Assembly (NCBI GenBank): GCA_016710525.1
Contig: JADJVQ010000016.1
Coordinates: forward strand, 26,639-90,638
Length of the DNA stretch: 64,000 nucleotides
Origin: Burkholderiaceae bacterium
GTDB lineage: Bacteria; Pseudomonadota; Gammaproteobacteria; Burkholderiales; Burkholderiaceae_E
Direction: 5' to 3'
Below, piece after piece: positions 54,700 through 63,765 of the stretch. The notes under the pieces are model-generated. The model had not been told where the DNA came from. It worked only from the letters and a program-made list of their open reading frames with translations, and did no database searches. Each line of letters starts with the position of its first letter. The first letter of the stretch is position 1. Both the position numbers and the translations under genes were made by a program.

Positions 54700-55397
54700 A
54701 CGGCGCGCAGGATCTGGGCGGCATGATGGGATTCGGGCCGGTGCTGCCGGAAGCCGACGAGCCCGTCTTCCATGCCGAATGGGAGCGCCGAGCCTTCGCG
54801 ATCACGGTGGCGAGCGGTTTTTGCGGGCGCTGGAACATCGACATGGCGCGCTCGGCGCGTGAAAGCCTGTCGCCGCCGCAGTACCTGGCCAGCAGCTACT
54901 ACGAAATCTGGTTCGAGGGCCTGCGCCGCCTGCTGACGGCCCGCGGCATGGTCGGCGCCGACGAACTCGAATCGGGAAGTGTGCTGCGCGCGCCTCTTCC
55001 CGGCATTTCGGCCGTCCCGCGCGATCGGGTGGCCGAGGTCCTGGCGCGCGGCGGCCCGACCGAGCGGGCGGTCGCTTCGCCGGCGCGTTTCCGCGTGGGC
55101 CAGTCGGTTCGCACCGGCAATCTGCATCCAACCGGCCATACCCGCTTGCCGCGCTACGCGCGCGACAAAGTCGGCACCGTGGTGGCGCTTCATGGCGGCC
55201 ACGTCTTTCCGGATACCAACGCCCGCGGCGAAGGCGAATCGCCGCAGTGGCTCTATACCGTGGCATTCAGCGGGCGGACGCTTTGGGGCGAGCTGAGCAG
55301 CGCCGATTCGGTGCGGGTCGACTGCTGGGAGTCCTATCTGATGGACGCCGACGCACCGGACGAGCGCCAGGGCGCGCGCGCGGGCGGCCCGGCGTGA
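54696..55397 (+). CDS. nthB: Nitrile hydratase beta subunit
   Basis: 233 aa, partner of the alpha subunit. Opens NGAQDLGGMMGFGPVLPE, has WERRAFAITVASGFCGRWNIDMAR and the C-terminal SH3-like part with HTRLPRYARDKVGTVVALHGGHVFPDTNA and LYTVAFSGRTLWGE. Order alpha before beta is usual for Fe-type operons, while many Co-type operons are beta first; here a Co-type claw occurs with alpha first. Overlaps the alpha stop (ATGA). Confidence 0.94.
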   Translation: MNGAQDLGGMMGFGPVLPEADEPVFHAEWERRAFAITVASGFCGRWNIDMARSARESLSPPQYLASSYYEIWFEGLRRLLTARGMVGADELESGSVLRAPLPGISAVPRDRVAEVLARGGPTERAVASPARFRVGQSVRTGNLHPTGHTRLPRYARDKVGTVVALHGGHVFPDTNARGEGESPQWLYTVAFSGRTLWGELSSADSVRVDCWESYLMDADAPDERQGARAGGPA

Positions 55398-55795
55398 GCG
55401 GCGCACCTGGCGATCTGTCGCCGCGGCTGGCCGACCTGCCCGCGGGCATTCCCTGTGGCGCCGAGGGGCCGATCTTCCGCGAGCCTTGGGAGGCCCAGGC
55501 CTTCGCCATCGTCGTGGCCCTGCATCAGCGGGGCGTATTCGAATGGACCGAGTGGGCGCAATACCTGTCGCGGGCGATCACCCAGGCGCAGGCGGCGGGC
55601 GATCCCGATACCGGCGAGACCTACTACCGCCACTGGCTCGACGCGCTCGAACGGCTGGTGTCCGACAAGGGCCTTGCGCCGCCTCTGGCGCTGGGCGCCC
55701 TGCGCCAGGCGTGGCGGGTGGCCGCCGAAGTGACACCGCACGGTCAGCCGATCCAGCTGGCCGGCGGCATCCTGGCCATGAGCCGGCGCGGCTGA
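55394..55795 (+). CDS. Nitrile hydratase accessory protein (metallochaperone type)
   Basis: 133 aa from a GTG overlapping the beta stop. It resembles the beta N-terminal half (IFREPWEAQAFAIVVALHQRGVFEWTEWAQYLSRAI) as do the small activators (P14K type) that insert cobalt by subunit swapping. Operon position supports this. No amidase or nitrilase gene adjoins, so the amide product is handled elsewhere. Confidence 0.88.
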   Translation: MSGAPGDLSPRLADLPAGIPCGAEGPIFREPWEAQAFAIVVALHQRGVFEWTEWAQYLSRAITQAQAAGDPDTGETYYRHWLDALERLVSDKGLAPPLALGALRQAWRVAAEVTPHGQPIQLAGGILAMSRRG

Positions 55796-55822
55796 ACGCC
55801 GCGCGGCACACCGCCCGCGGAT

Positions 55823-56707
55823 TCACTCGAAGGGCGGTTCGTCCCACCAGGGGAAGAACGCAGGCATATCCCGCGAAACCTTGTCGGGATAGACCGGCTG
55901 ACGCTTCTCGAGGAACGAGCTGACCCCTTCGCGGGCATCGGCCGACTGGCCGCGGGCCTGGATCGCCCGGCTGTCGATCCGGTGGGCCTGCATCGGGTGA
56001 TCGGCGCCAGCCATCCGCCAGAGCATCTGGCGGGTCAGTGCAACCGACACCGGCGCGGTGTTGTCGGCGATCTCGCGCGCCAGGGCGCGCGCCGCCGGCA
56101 GCAGGTCGGCCGGCGCGTGCAGCGATCGCACCAGTCCGCGTTCCAGGGCTTCCTGGGCGTTGAACACCCGTCCGGTATAGCACCACTCGAGCGCCGTCTG
56201 CATGCCCACCACCCGCGACAGGAACCACGACGAGGCCGCTTCGGGCACGATGCCGCGTCGGGCGAAGACGAAGCCGAAGCGCGCGTCGGTCGAGGCCAGG
56301 CGGATGTCCATCGGCAGCTGCATCGTCACGCCGATGCCCACGGCCGCGCCATTGATCGCGCCGATCACGGGCTTGAGGCTCTTGAAGATGCGCAGCGTCG
56401 TGACCCCGCCGCCGTCACGGTAGACGTCGCCCACGCGCATCGCTTCGCGCGCCGCATCGCTGCGCGACGCGTAGTCGAAGGTCTTGCCGCCGGAGGACAG
56501 GTCGGCACCGGCGCAGAACGCGCGTCCGGCACCGGTGATGATGACCGCGCGGACGGCATCGTCGGAGTCGGTTTCGTCGAACAGAGCCACCAGTTCGTCG
56601 CGCATCTTGACGGTGAAGGCGTTCATCTTTTCGGGACGGTTCAGGGTGATCGTGGCAATACCGTCTTCGACGCTGTAGAGCACGGTCTCGAGAGGCTGAA
56701 GGGCCAT
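55823..56707 (-). CDS. Enoyl-CoA hydratase/isomerase family protein
   Basis: 294 aa crotonase fold (VLYSVEDGIATITLNRPEKMNAF, AVIITGAGRAFCAGADLSSGG, INGAAVGIGVTMQLPMDIRLAS). The two glutamates of classical enoyl-CoA hydratases are not present by alignment (Thr and Phe at their places); instead Glu is in GIVPEAASSW, the position used by delta-3,delta-2 enoyl-CoA isomerases of the ECI2 type. So isomerase-like activity is more likely than hydration. Convergent with the nitrile hydratase operon. Confidence 0.88.
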   Translation of the reverse strand: MALQPLETVLYSVEDGIATITLNRPEKMNAFTVKMRDELVALFDETDSDDAVRAVIITGAGRAFCAGADLSSGGKTFDYASRSDAAREAMRVGDVYRDGGGVTTLRIFKSLKPVIGAINGAAVGIGVTMQLPMDIRLASTDARFGFVFARRGIVPEAASSWFLSRVVGMQTALEWCYTGRVFNAQEALERGLVRSLHAPADLLPAARALAREIADNTAPVSVALTRQMLWRMAGADHPMQAHRIDSRAIQARGQSADAREGVSSFLEKRQPVYPDKVSRDMPAFFPWWDEPPFE

Positions 56708-56964
56708 CGGTAATCTCCGATTGAGGCTGCGCGAAATGCGCGGACTGCCCCTGAGCCTACTGGATTCGCCGCGCGCTCGCCGCCTCCGGCGGCCGCCCGA
56801 CTTCACGGTTCGAAACGGCGGGCCCGACGAGCGGGTGTCAATCATTGTTCCGGACCGATGCCGCCGGCGGTCCAGACATTCCCTTGGGACGCGCGGTGCA
56901 CCATGATCGCCGAAGCGCTTTTCGCCAGACGTTCTCGGCTCTGTCAACTGTCAAGGAACACACC

Positions 56965-57669
56965 ATGTCACACCCCGTTCGACGCAGCCTTTGCGCCCTG
57001 GCCCCGATGGCCGCGCTGGTCCCATGGGCCGGCCTGGTCTGGCCGCTGAGCGCGCTTGCCGCGCTGTCCGAACAGGACGCCGCCTCGGGCATTCGCGCCA
57101 CCCTCGAAAAGGGTGCGCTCGCCGCCGTCGAACTGCTGGGTGTCAACGACGGTTTCCTGGGCAACCCGAAAGTGCGCATCCCGTTGCCGGACAGCCTGCG
57201 CAAAGTGCGCGGCGCGGCCCGGATATTCGGCCTGGACGATGAATTCGAGGCTTTGGAGGTCGGTATCAACCGGGCTGCCGAAGCGGCTGTGCCGCAGGCC
57301 AAGGCGCTGCTGGTCGACGCCGCCCGCAAGGTCACGGTTCGAGATGCGCTGGACATCGTTCGTGGAGGCGACGATTCGGTCACGCGGTACTTCCGCAGCA
57401 GCGCCGGCGAGCAGATCGGCGAACGATTCCTGCCGATCGTCTCGCGCAGCATCGGCAAGCTCGAGCTGGCGAAGAAGTATGACCGCCTGGCGTCGCAGGC
57501 TGGCCGGCTGGGCCTGGTGAAGGAGGACCAGGCCTCGCTCGATCGCTATGTGACCGGCAAGGCGGTCGACGGGCTGTTCCTGGTGATTGCGGAAAAGGAG
57601 CGCTCGCTGCGCGCCGATCCGATCGGCAGCGGCAGCGCGATCCTGAAGAAGGTATTCGGCGGGCTCTGA
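56965..57669 (+). CDS. DUF4197 family exported protein
   Basis: 234 aa. A signal peptide (about 1-33, cleavage near SALAALS) precedes a helical domain typical of DUF4197: ALEKGALAAVELLGVNDGFLG-like LEKGALAAVELLGVNDGFLG, VRIPLPDSLRK, AEAAVPQAKALLVDA and a C-terminal GLFLVIAEKERSLRADPIG. The function of this family is unknown; members are periplasmic or lipoproteins in many proteobacteria. AAGGA lies before the ATG at 56965. Confidence 0.88.
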   Translation: MSHPVRRSLCALAPMAALVPWAGLVWPLSALAALSEQDAASGIRATLEKGALAAVELLGVNDGFLGNPKVRIPLPDSLRKVRGAARIFGLDDEFEALEVGINRAAEAAVPQAKALLVDAARKVTVRDALDIVRGGDDSVTRYFRSSAGEQIGERFLPIVSRSIGKLELAKKYDRLASQAGRLGLVKEDQASLDRYVTGKAVDGLFLVIAEKERSLRADPIGSGSAILKKVFGGL

Positions 57670-57688
57670 GGCAGGGGCAGCGGGCCGC

Positions 57689-58819
57689 TCAGGCGCGCAT
57701 CACGGCACAGATCCGCTCGAGCAGCATCTCGGTCGAGCCGTCGACGAAACCGGCCACCCGGGCGCCCATCAGATGGCGGGCGAACGGGTAGTGCTCGCGC
57801 AGGCCTTCGGCCCCCATGGCCTGCGCGAGCGCGGGCAGCTGCCGGTCGGCCATGCGGGTCGCCAGCAGCTTGGCCTGGGCGGCGGCCAGCTGCGCATCCC
57901 GGCCTTCGTCGATCAGCGTGGCGGCGTGCGCAACCATCAGGCGGCACGCGGCCAGTTCGCTGGCGGCTTCGGCCAGACGCCAGCGCCAGCCCTGGTGATC
58001 GGCCAGCGGTTTGCCGAAGGTGTGTCGCTGCTCGCCGAACTCGCGCACGACGCGCAATGCATCCCCCACCATGCCGCAGCACATCGCGGCGATGTAGGTG
58101 CGCGCGCCATTGATCGAAGACAGCGCCGCCTTGAATGCCTGCCCGGGCGGATGCAGCATCTCCTCGTCGCGGGCCAGGTAGCCCTCGAGCCGGAATCCGC
58201 CGGTGCCGATGGTGTGCTGCCCGCCCAGCGCGAAGGCCGGTTCCCGCACGAAGCCCGGGCGCCGGCCGTCGATCAGGAAACCCGCGATGCCGCGGCCGCC
58301 GGAGCCCGGCTCGGTCTGGGCATAGAGCACGACCACATCGGCCTCGCCGGCGTTGGTGATCCAGGCCTTGGCCCCGTCGATCCGCCAGCCGCCCTCGACC
58401 CGTTTGGCCAGGGTGGAGATCGCGGCGAAATCGGAACCCGCACCGGGTTCGGTCAGCGCGGTGCAGCCCAGCCGCCGGCCGGCGATCAGGTCCGGCACAT
58501 AACGCGCCGCGACTTCGGCCGGGGCATCGCGAGCCAGTTTGGCGGCGATGTTCTGGGTATTGATCAGCGACATCGTGAAGCCGAAATCGCCGGCGCCCAG
58601 CACATCGGCCAGCTGCGCCTTGCATGAGAACGACATGGCCAGGCCGCCGAACGCCAGGGGGACCTGCAAGCGGGTCAGGCCGATCTCGACCGCGGCTGAG
58701 AGGCCCTCGTGGCCGATCCGGCGTTCGCGCTCCCAGCGCGCGGCATTGGGCGAGACGATGTCGCGTGACAGCGTGGCTGCGCGCTGCAGCAGGGCATGTT
58801 CGGCGTCGGTCAGGGGCAT
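57689..58819 (-). CDS. Acyl-CoA dehydrogenase family protein
   Basis: 376 aa with the N-terminal helical domain, the FAD region (LGCTALTEPGAGSDFAAISTLA, KAWITNAGEADVVVLYA) and the C-terminal domain (EFGEQRHTFGKPLADHQG). The usual catalytic base in YEGT is replaced: the site reads FVDGSTEML, with Asp. Asp could still act as base, or this is a divergent member. It is convergent with the DUF4197 gene. Substrate unknown. Confidence 0.88.
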   Translation of the reverse strand: MPLTDAEHALLQRAATLSRDIVSPNAARWERERRIGHEGLSAAVEIGLTRLQVPLAFGGLAMSFSCKAQLADVLGAGDFGFTMSLINTQNIAAKLARDAPAEVAARYVPDLIAGRRLGCTALTEPGAGSDFAAISTLAKRVEGGWRIDGAKAWITNAGEADVVVLYAQTEPGSGGRGIAGFLIDGRRPGFVREPAFALGGQHTIGTGGFRLEGYLARDEEMLHPPGQAFKAALSSINGARTYIAAMCCGMVGDALRVVREFGEQRHTFGKPLADHQGWRWRLAEAASELAACRLMVAHAATLIDEGRDAQLAAAQAKLLATRMADRQLPALAQAMGAEGLREHYPFARHLMGARVAGFVDGSTEMLLERICAVMRA

Positions 58820-58951
58820 GGTGTCGGTCGGTGGCGGCGGTCGGGGGAGGGGACGATCTTACGTGAGCAGGCTGCAGCCCGCGTTCCAACTTGGGCTCGC
58901 CGCTGCGCGCCGGCCGAACGGCCAGGGGAACTGTCCGCCGGCCGGGGTTCC

Positions 58952-59284
58952 TCAGCCCTGCCAGACCGCCCAGCCCTTGTCGCGAAGCTCCTGCGCCAGT
59001 TCGATTTCCATCTGCAGCGCGGCGCGATAGGGCATCGGATTGAACACGGCGTAGATCTCGGGCATCAGCCGCAGGCCGTACAGCCGCACGTAGCGGTTGC
59101 CGCGGTTGCCGGCCTTGTGATTGGCCAGGCGCTGCGCCGGCGTCAGGCCGGTCGCCCCGACATAGACGCAGGGCAGGAAGCGGTCGAAGCGCGGATTGGC
59201 CCGCGCGAAGCGGCCTTCGTAGAGCACATCCTTGTGCAGTTCGACCACGTAGACGTGGTGATGGTGACGGGGCGCGCCGACCAC
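58952..59284 (-). CDS. GIY-YIG-like nuclease-superfamily protein
   Basis: 110 aa from a GTG at 59284. It begins HHHHVYVVELHKDVLYE and contains CVYVGATGLTPAQRLANHKAGNRGNRYVRLYG, the GIY-YIG pattern VYVV...VYVG followed by R and H; the C-terminus has E in ALQMEIELAQELRDKGWAVWQG. Such small proteins are often UvrC-like or housekeeping; function unknown. Downstream of pyrD on the same strand. Confidence 0.75.
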   Translation of the reverse strand: MVGAPRHHHHVYVVELHKDVLYEGRFARANPRFDRFLPCVYVGATGLTPAQRLANHKAGNRGNRYVRLYGLRLMPEIYAVFNPMPYRAALQMEIELAQELRDKGWAVWQG

Positions 59285-59297
59285 GGCCGCGACCGGA

Positions 59298-60332
59298 TCA
59301 GGCGCGCATCGCCTGCCGCGCCAGCGCGACCGCGCATTCCCTGACCAGCGCCGGGCCGCGATAGACGAGGCCGGTGTAGATCTGCACCACCGTGGCGCCG
59401 GCATCGATCTTGGAGCGGGCATCGGCGCCCGACATCACGCCGCCGACGCCGATGATCGGATAGCCCGCGGGCAGACGGGCGCGCAGCGCGGCGATCACCC
59501 GGTTCGAGGGCGCCAGCACCGGTGCGCCGGACAGGCCGCCCGCTTGTTCGGCATGCGGCAGGCCGGCCACCGCGTCGCGCGACAGCGTGGTGTTGGTGGC
59601 GATCACCGCATCGAAGCCGTGGCGCGGCAGCGCCTGGGCGAGGGTGTCGATCTGGGCGTCGTCGAGGTCGGGTGCGATCTTGAGCGCCATCGGCACCCGG
59701 CGACGGTGTTCGACGGCCAGTTGTTCGCGTGTCTGCGCCAGACCCTCGAGCATGCGCTGCAGGTCGTCGCCGCCCTGCAGCTGGCGCAGGTTCTTGGTGT
59801 TGGGCGACGAGATGTTGACGGTGACATAGCTGGCATGCGGATAGACCCGCTGCAGGCAAAGCCGATAGTCGTCCAGCGCCCGCTCGATCGGGGTGTCGGC
59901 ATTCTTGCCGATGTTCAGGCCCAGCACCCCGCGGTAGTTCGAGCGTGCGATGTTGGCCAGGAAGGCGTCGACGCCCTCGTTGTTGAAGCCCAGCCGGTTG
60001 ATCAGCGCACGCCGTTCGGGCAGGCGGAACATCCGGGGCCGCGGGTTGCCGGGCTGGGCACGCGGAGTGACGGTGCCCACCTCGATGAAACCGAATCCCA
60101 TCGTCTGCAGGGCCGCCAGGTGGGCGCCGTTCTTGTCCAGGCCGGCGGCCAGGCCGACCCGATTGGCGAAGCGCAGGCCCATCACCTGGACCGGATCGCT
60201 GACCGGCGCACCGGCGACCAGTCGCATCGCACCGCAGGCCGCCGCGCGGTCGATCTGGCCCATCGTCAGTTCGTGGGCGCGCTCGGGATCGATCGCGAAC
60301 AGCAACGGTCGCGCAAAGGGATACAGGTCCAT
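59298..60332 (-). CDS. pyrD: Dihydroorotate dehydrogenase (quinone)
   Basis: 344 aa class 2 enzyme of pyrimidine synthesis, membrane-associated, using quinone. It has the N-terminal membrane-docking extension (LYPFARPLLFAIDPERAHEL), NRVGLAAGLDKNG, FGFIEVGTVTPRAQPGNPRPR and NISSPNTKNLRQLQ with the catalytic Ser class, plus IIGVGGVMSGADARSKI. ATG at 60332 is five bases after the bpt stop, so it is in the aat-bpt-pyrD operon. Confidence 0.95.
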   Translation of the reverse strand: MDLYPFARPLLFAIDPERAHELTMGQIDRAAACGAMRLVAGAPVSDPVQVMGLRFANRVGLAAGLDKNGAHLAALQTMGFGFIEVGTVTPRAQPGNPRPRMFRLPERRALINRLGFNNEGVDAFLANIARSNYRGVLGLNIGKNADTPIERALDDYRLCLQRVYPHASYVTVNISSPNTKNLRQLQGGDDLQRMLEGLAQTREQLAVEHRRRVPMALKIAPDLDDAQIDTLAQALPRHGFDAVIATNTTLSRDAVAGLPHAEQAGGLSGAPVLAPSNRVIAALRARLPAGYPIIGVGGVMSGADARSKIDAGATVVQIYTGLVYRGPALVRECAVALARQAMRA

Positions 60333-60337
60333 GGGAA

Positions 60338-61096
60338 TCAGCCGGGGATGTCGGTGGGCGAAGCATCCGGGGGCGGTTCGGCTTCCCAGCGCCCCTGGCG
60401 CAGATACTCGAGCGGCCGGTAACCGGCCTTGTAGGCCATCTTCGGGCTTTGCGCGATCCAGTATCCCAGGTACAGGTGCGACAGGCCGAGCTGGCGGCAC
60501 TGGTCGATCTGCCAGACGATATTGAACGTGCCATAACTGGCGCGCGGCATGTCCGGATCGAAGAACGTGTACACCGACGACAGCCCGTCGTTCAGGATGT
60601 CGATGATCGAGACCATGCGCAGTCGCCCATCGGCCTCGCGGAATTCGACCAGCCGGGTGTTGACCTTGCTTTGCAGCAGGAACTGCGCGTACTGCTCGCG
60701 GCTGTCGTGATCCATGCCGCCGCCCGAATGGCGCGACGACTGGTAGCGCAGGTAGAGGTCATAGTGCTCGGCGGAAAACCCGAGACGCGCCACCAGAGTG
60801 CGAAGATCGGCGTGGCGGCGGCGCGCGCGCTGCTGGGCCCGCGAGATCTGGAATTCGGCCACCGGCAGGCGCACCGGCACGCAGGCCCGGCAGCCGTCGC
60901 AATGCGGCCGGTAGGTGAACACGCCGCTGCGCCGAAATCCGGCACGGACCAGTTCGCTGTAGATGTCGGCGTTGATCAGATGATTGGGCGTGGCGACCTG
61001 GCTGCGCGCCTGTCGGTTGGCCAGGTAGCTGCAGGGGTAGGGCGCGGTGGCGTAGAACTGGAGCGCCGAGAATGGCAGCTCTTTGAGGTGCGTCAT
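60338..61096 (-). CDS. bpt: Leucyltransferase Bpt (Asp/Glu N-degron)
   Basis: 252 aa. Bpt adds leucine to N-terminal Asp or Glu to make an N-degron for ClpS/ClpAP. It has the cysteine-rich Ate1/Bpt motif (YPCSYLANRQARSQ, HCDGCRACVPVR) and the transferase part (YLRYQSSRHSGGGMD, YFDPDMPRASYGTFNI-like TFFDPDMPRASYGTFNI). The start overlaps the aat stop (ATGA), as in many proteobacteria where aat-bpt is an operon. Confidence 0.94.
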   Translation of the reverse strand: MTHLKELPFSALQFYATAPYPCSYLANRQARSQVATPNHLINADIYSELVRAGFRRSGVFTYRPHCDGCRACVPVRLPVAEFQISRAQQRARRRHADLRTLVARLGFSAEHYDLYLRYQSSRHSGGGMDHDSREQYAQFLLQSKVNTRLVEFREADGRLRMVSIIDILNDGLSSVYTFFDPDMPRASYGTFNIVWQIDQCRQLGLSHLYLGYWIAQSPKMAYKAGYRPLEYLRQGRWEAEPPPDASPTDIPG

Positions 61097-61807
61097 GCGT
61101 CGGGTAGCTCGATCTGAAGGGTCGACCAGTCCGGCGGAGTCATGGAGACAAGTTCGTCGACCTGACGCAGAAACGAGTGCCGATCGATCTCGTGTGCGCC
61201 CATTGACGCGAGGTGCGACGTGTTCTGCTGGCAGTCTATCATGCGGAAATCGCAGCGCCGCAGCAGGGCGACGAGGCCCGCCAGCGCGACTTTCGAGGCC
61301 TCGGGTTGGCGCGCGAACATCGATTCGCCAAAGAACATCCGGCCGATGCTCACGCCGTACAACCCGCCCACCAGGGTGGCGCCGTTCCAGGTCTCGACCG
61401 AGTGCGCGAACCCCATGCGATGCAGTGCGCCGTACGCATCACGGATCTCCTCGCCGATCCAGGTGCCGTCCTGGCCGTCGCGCGGCGCGGCGCACTCCCG
61501 CATCACCCGGTCGAAGGCGGTGTTCAGGACGAAGCTGCCAGCGCGCCTCGCGCCGGATCTTGCGCAGTGTCTTGGCGAACGAGCGGGTGATCACGAAGTC
61601 GTCCAGCTCCAGCACCATGCGCGGATCGGGTGACCACCAGAGCACCGGCTGGCCGTCGCTGAACCACGGGAAGATGCCGTGCCGATAGGCTTCGAGCAGC
61701 CGTTGCGGCGACAGATCTCGTCCCGCCGCCAGCAGTCCGTTGGGCTCGCGCAGCGCGCTGCCCGCTGCCGGCAGGGCCTGGTCGGGTTCGATCCAGCGCA
61801 GCTTCAC
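61093..61807 (-). CDS. aat: Leucyl/phenylalanyl-tRNA-protein transferase Aat (frameshifted)
   Basis: Aat adds Leu or Phe to N-terminal Lys/Arg, making N-degrons. The N-terminal part (from the GTG at 61807; NGLLAAGRDLSPQRLLEAYRHGIFPWFSDGQPVLWWSPDPR) and the C-terminal part (WIGEEIRDAYGALHRMGFAHSVE, GGLYGVSIGRMFFGESMF, MIDCQQNTSHLASMGA) are in different frames. One extra base near 61531-61545 separates them; removing it gives 237 aa, the normal size. It overlaps bpt. Probably an assembly insertion. Confidence 0.83.
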
Positions 61808-61853
61808 GGTCGTTGGAGGGCCATCGGTCGAGCCGTGACGCGCACGCGGGCGC

Positions 61854-62402
61854 TCAGGCGGCGGGCCGGGGCTCGTATCGGATGATCGATGTGTGCAGCC
61901 GCCAGGCGCCGGCACGCCGATCCTCGAAGAACCAGCGAAGCGTCTGCGACACGGTGCGAAAGGCCAGCTCGTTCCAGGGAATCTGGTCCTCGGTGAAGAG
62001 CTTGACCTCGAGGCTCTCGGGGCCGGGATCGAATCGGGTATCGAGCACCTTGGCGAGGAAGAACAGATGCACCTGCTCGACCTGCGGCACGTCCAGAATC
62101 GAGAACGGTTCGCCCATCTCGATGCGGGCGCCCGCTTCCTCGATGGTTTCCCGATGGGCACCCTCATTGGTACTCTCGCCGTTTTCCATGAATCCGCCGG
62201 GCAGAGTCCAATAGCCATAACGCGGTTCGATCGCGCGGCGGCACAGCAGGATCTGATCACCCCAGACCGGCACCGTCCCCAGGACCATGCGCGGGTTCTG
62301 GTAGTGGATGGTTCCGCATCCGGCGCAGCAGTAGCGCGGACGGTTGTCGCCGGCCGGCACCGACTGTTCGACCGTTTGGCCGCAAGCTGAACAAAATCGC
62401 AT
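61854..62402 (-). CDS. Nudix hydrolase with zinc ribbon
   Basis: 182 aa. Zinc-ribbon at the N-terminus (CSACG... CCAGC) followed by a Nudix domain with a complete box GGFMENGESTNEGAHRETIEEAGA matching Gx5Ex7REUxEExGU. Such enzymes hydrolyse nucleoside diphosphate-linked compounds; the zinc ribbon type includes NADH pyrophosphatase-like and other members. Substrate unknown. Upstream of aat on the same strand. Confidence 0.9.
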   Translation of the reverse strand: MRFCSACGQTVEQSVPAGDNRPRYCCAGCGTIHYQNPRMVLGTVPVWGDQILLCRRAIEPRYGYWTLPGGFMENGESTNEGAHRETIEEAGARIEMGEPFSILDVPQVEQVHLFFLAKVLDTRFDPGPESLEVKLFTEDQIPWNELAFRTVSQTLRWFFEDRRAGAWRLHTSIIRYEPRPAA

Positions 62403-62496
62403 CCGAAGGGACTCTGCGTGAGGAGTGAACGAGTGTAGCGCAGCAGGCTGAGTCTGTAGGTGGATGCACGATCGGCATGAATACGGAAGGCTCGGC

Positions 62497-62525
62497 TTGC
62501 GCGATCGGTAAATATCGGTTCTAAT
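62497..62525 (+). promoter_or_regulatory. Probable promoter of the tRNA gene
   Basis: TTGCGC (62497-62502), 17 nt, TCTAAT (62520-62525). The -10 matches 5 of 6 positions and spacing is optimal; the -35 keeps TTG. It ends 15 bp before the tRNA. Confidence 0.55.
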
Positions 62526-62540
62526 CTATCTCTTACCGGA

Positions 62541-62955
<415 letters not shown>

Positions 62956-63765
62956 ATGGACATCGCTCAGGCGAAAATCGTCATCGAGGCGGCATTGCTG
63001 TCGTCGGTTCACCCGTTGAACATGGGTGAGCTGCGCAAGCTGTTCGACAACGAGCTCGCTGCGCCGGTCATCGAATCCGCGCTGGCCGAGCTTGCCCTGG
63101 ACTGGCAGGACAGGGGGGTGCGGCTCGTGACATTGGCGAGCGGGTGGCGATTCCAGACCGCGCCCGAGCTGGCTTCCTACCTTTCCCGCCTGAATCCCGA
63201 GAAGCCGCCGCGCTATTCGCGCGCCGTGATGGAGACCCTGGCCATCGTCGCCTACCGTCAGCCGGTCACTCGCGGCGACATCGAAGACATCCGCGGTGTC
63301 AGCGTCTCCTCGCAGGTGGTCAAGACACTGGAAGAGCGGGGCTGGATCGAGGTCATCGGCCACAAGGATGTCGTTGGTCGCCCGGCACTGTTTGCGACCA
63401 CTCGTCAGTTTCTCGACGACCTCGGTCTGCGCTGTCTGGATGATCTGCCGGCCCTGACCGAAGGTCGGACTGCGGAGCAGGTCATCGAACTCATCGGGCA
63501 GCAGGCCATTGCGTTCGAGCCGGACGCAGGCGGGCCGCCTGCGAGTGCATCGCCGGACATTCCCCCGGATCCCGATCCCGATCTCGTTTCTGTCGCGCCG
63601 GCACACGACCCGCTGGCGCTGGTCTTGCCCGGGTTCGAGCCTGTCGCGGACGATCCGCCGGGCGAAGCACCCCCCGAAGCGCCCCAGCCGGCGCTGTCAA
63701 CTGAGTCCGTAGTGGGCGAGCCCGAAGCGTCGGCGCCGCCGAAAGGAAGTGACCTTGAGCACTGA
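62956..63765 (+). CDS. scpB: Segregation and condensation protein ScpB
   Basis: 269 aa, subunit of the SMC-ScpAB condensin with two winged-helix domains (AKIVIEAALLSSVHPLNMGELRKLF, SRAVMETLAIVAYRQPVTRGDIEDIRGV, VIGHKDVVGRPALFATT). A long Pro/Asp-rich tail (about 190-269) is extra to the usual family length, common in this order. The rluB-like start overlaps its end, which is the usual neighbour. ATG at 62956 chosen. Confidence 0.93.
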   Translation: MDIAQAKIVIEAALLSSVHPLNMGELRKLFDNELAAPVIESALAELALDWQDRGVRLVTLASGWRFQTAPELASYLSRLNPEKPPRYSRAVMETLAIVAYRQPVTRGDIEDIRGVSVSSQVVKTLEERGWIEVIGHKDVVGRPALFATTRQFLDDLGLRCLDDLPALTEGRTAEQVIELIGQQAIAFEPDAGGPPASASPDIPPDPDPDLVSVAPAHDPLALVLPGFEPVADDPPGEAPPEAPQPALSTESVVGEPEASAPPKGSDLEH

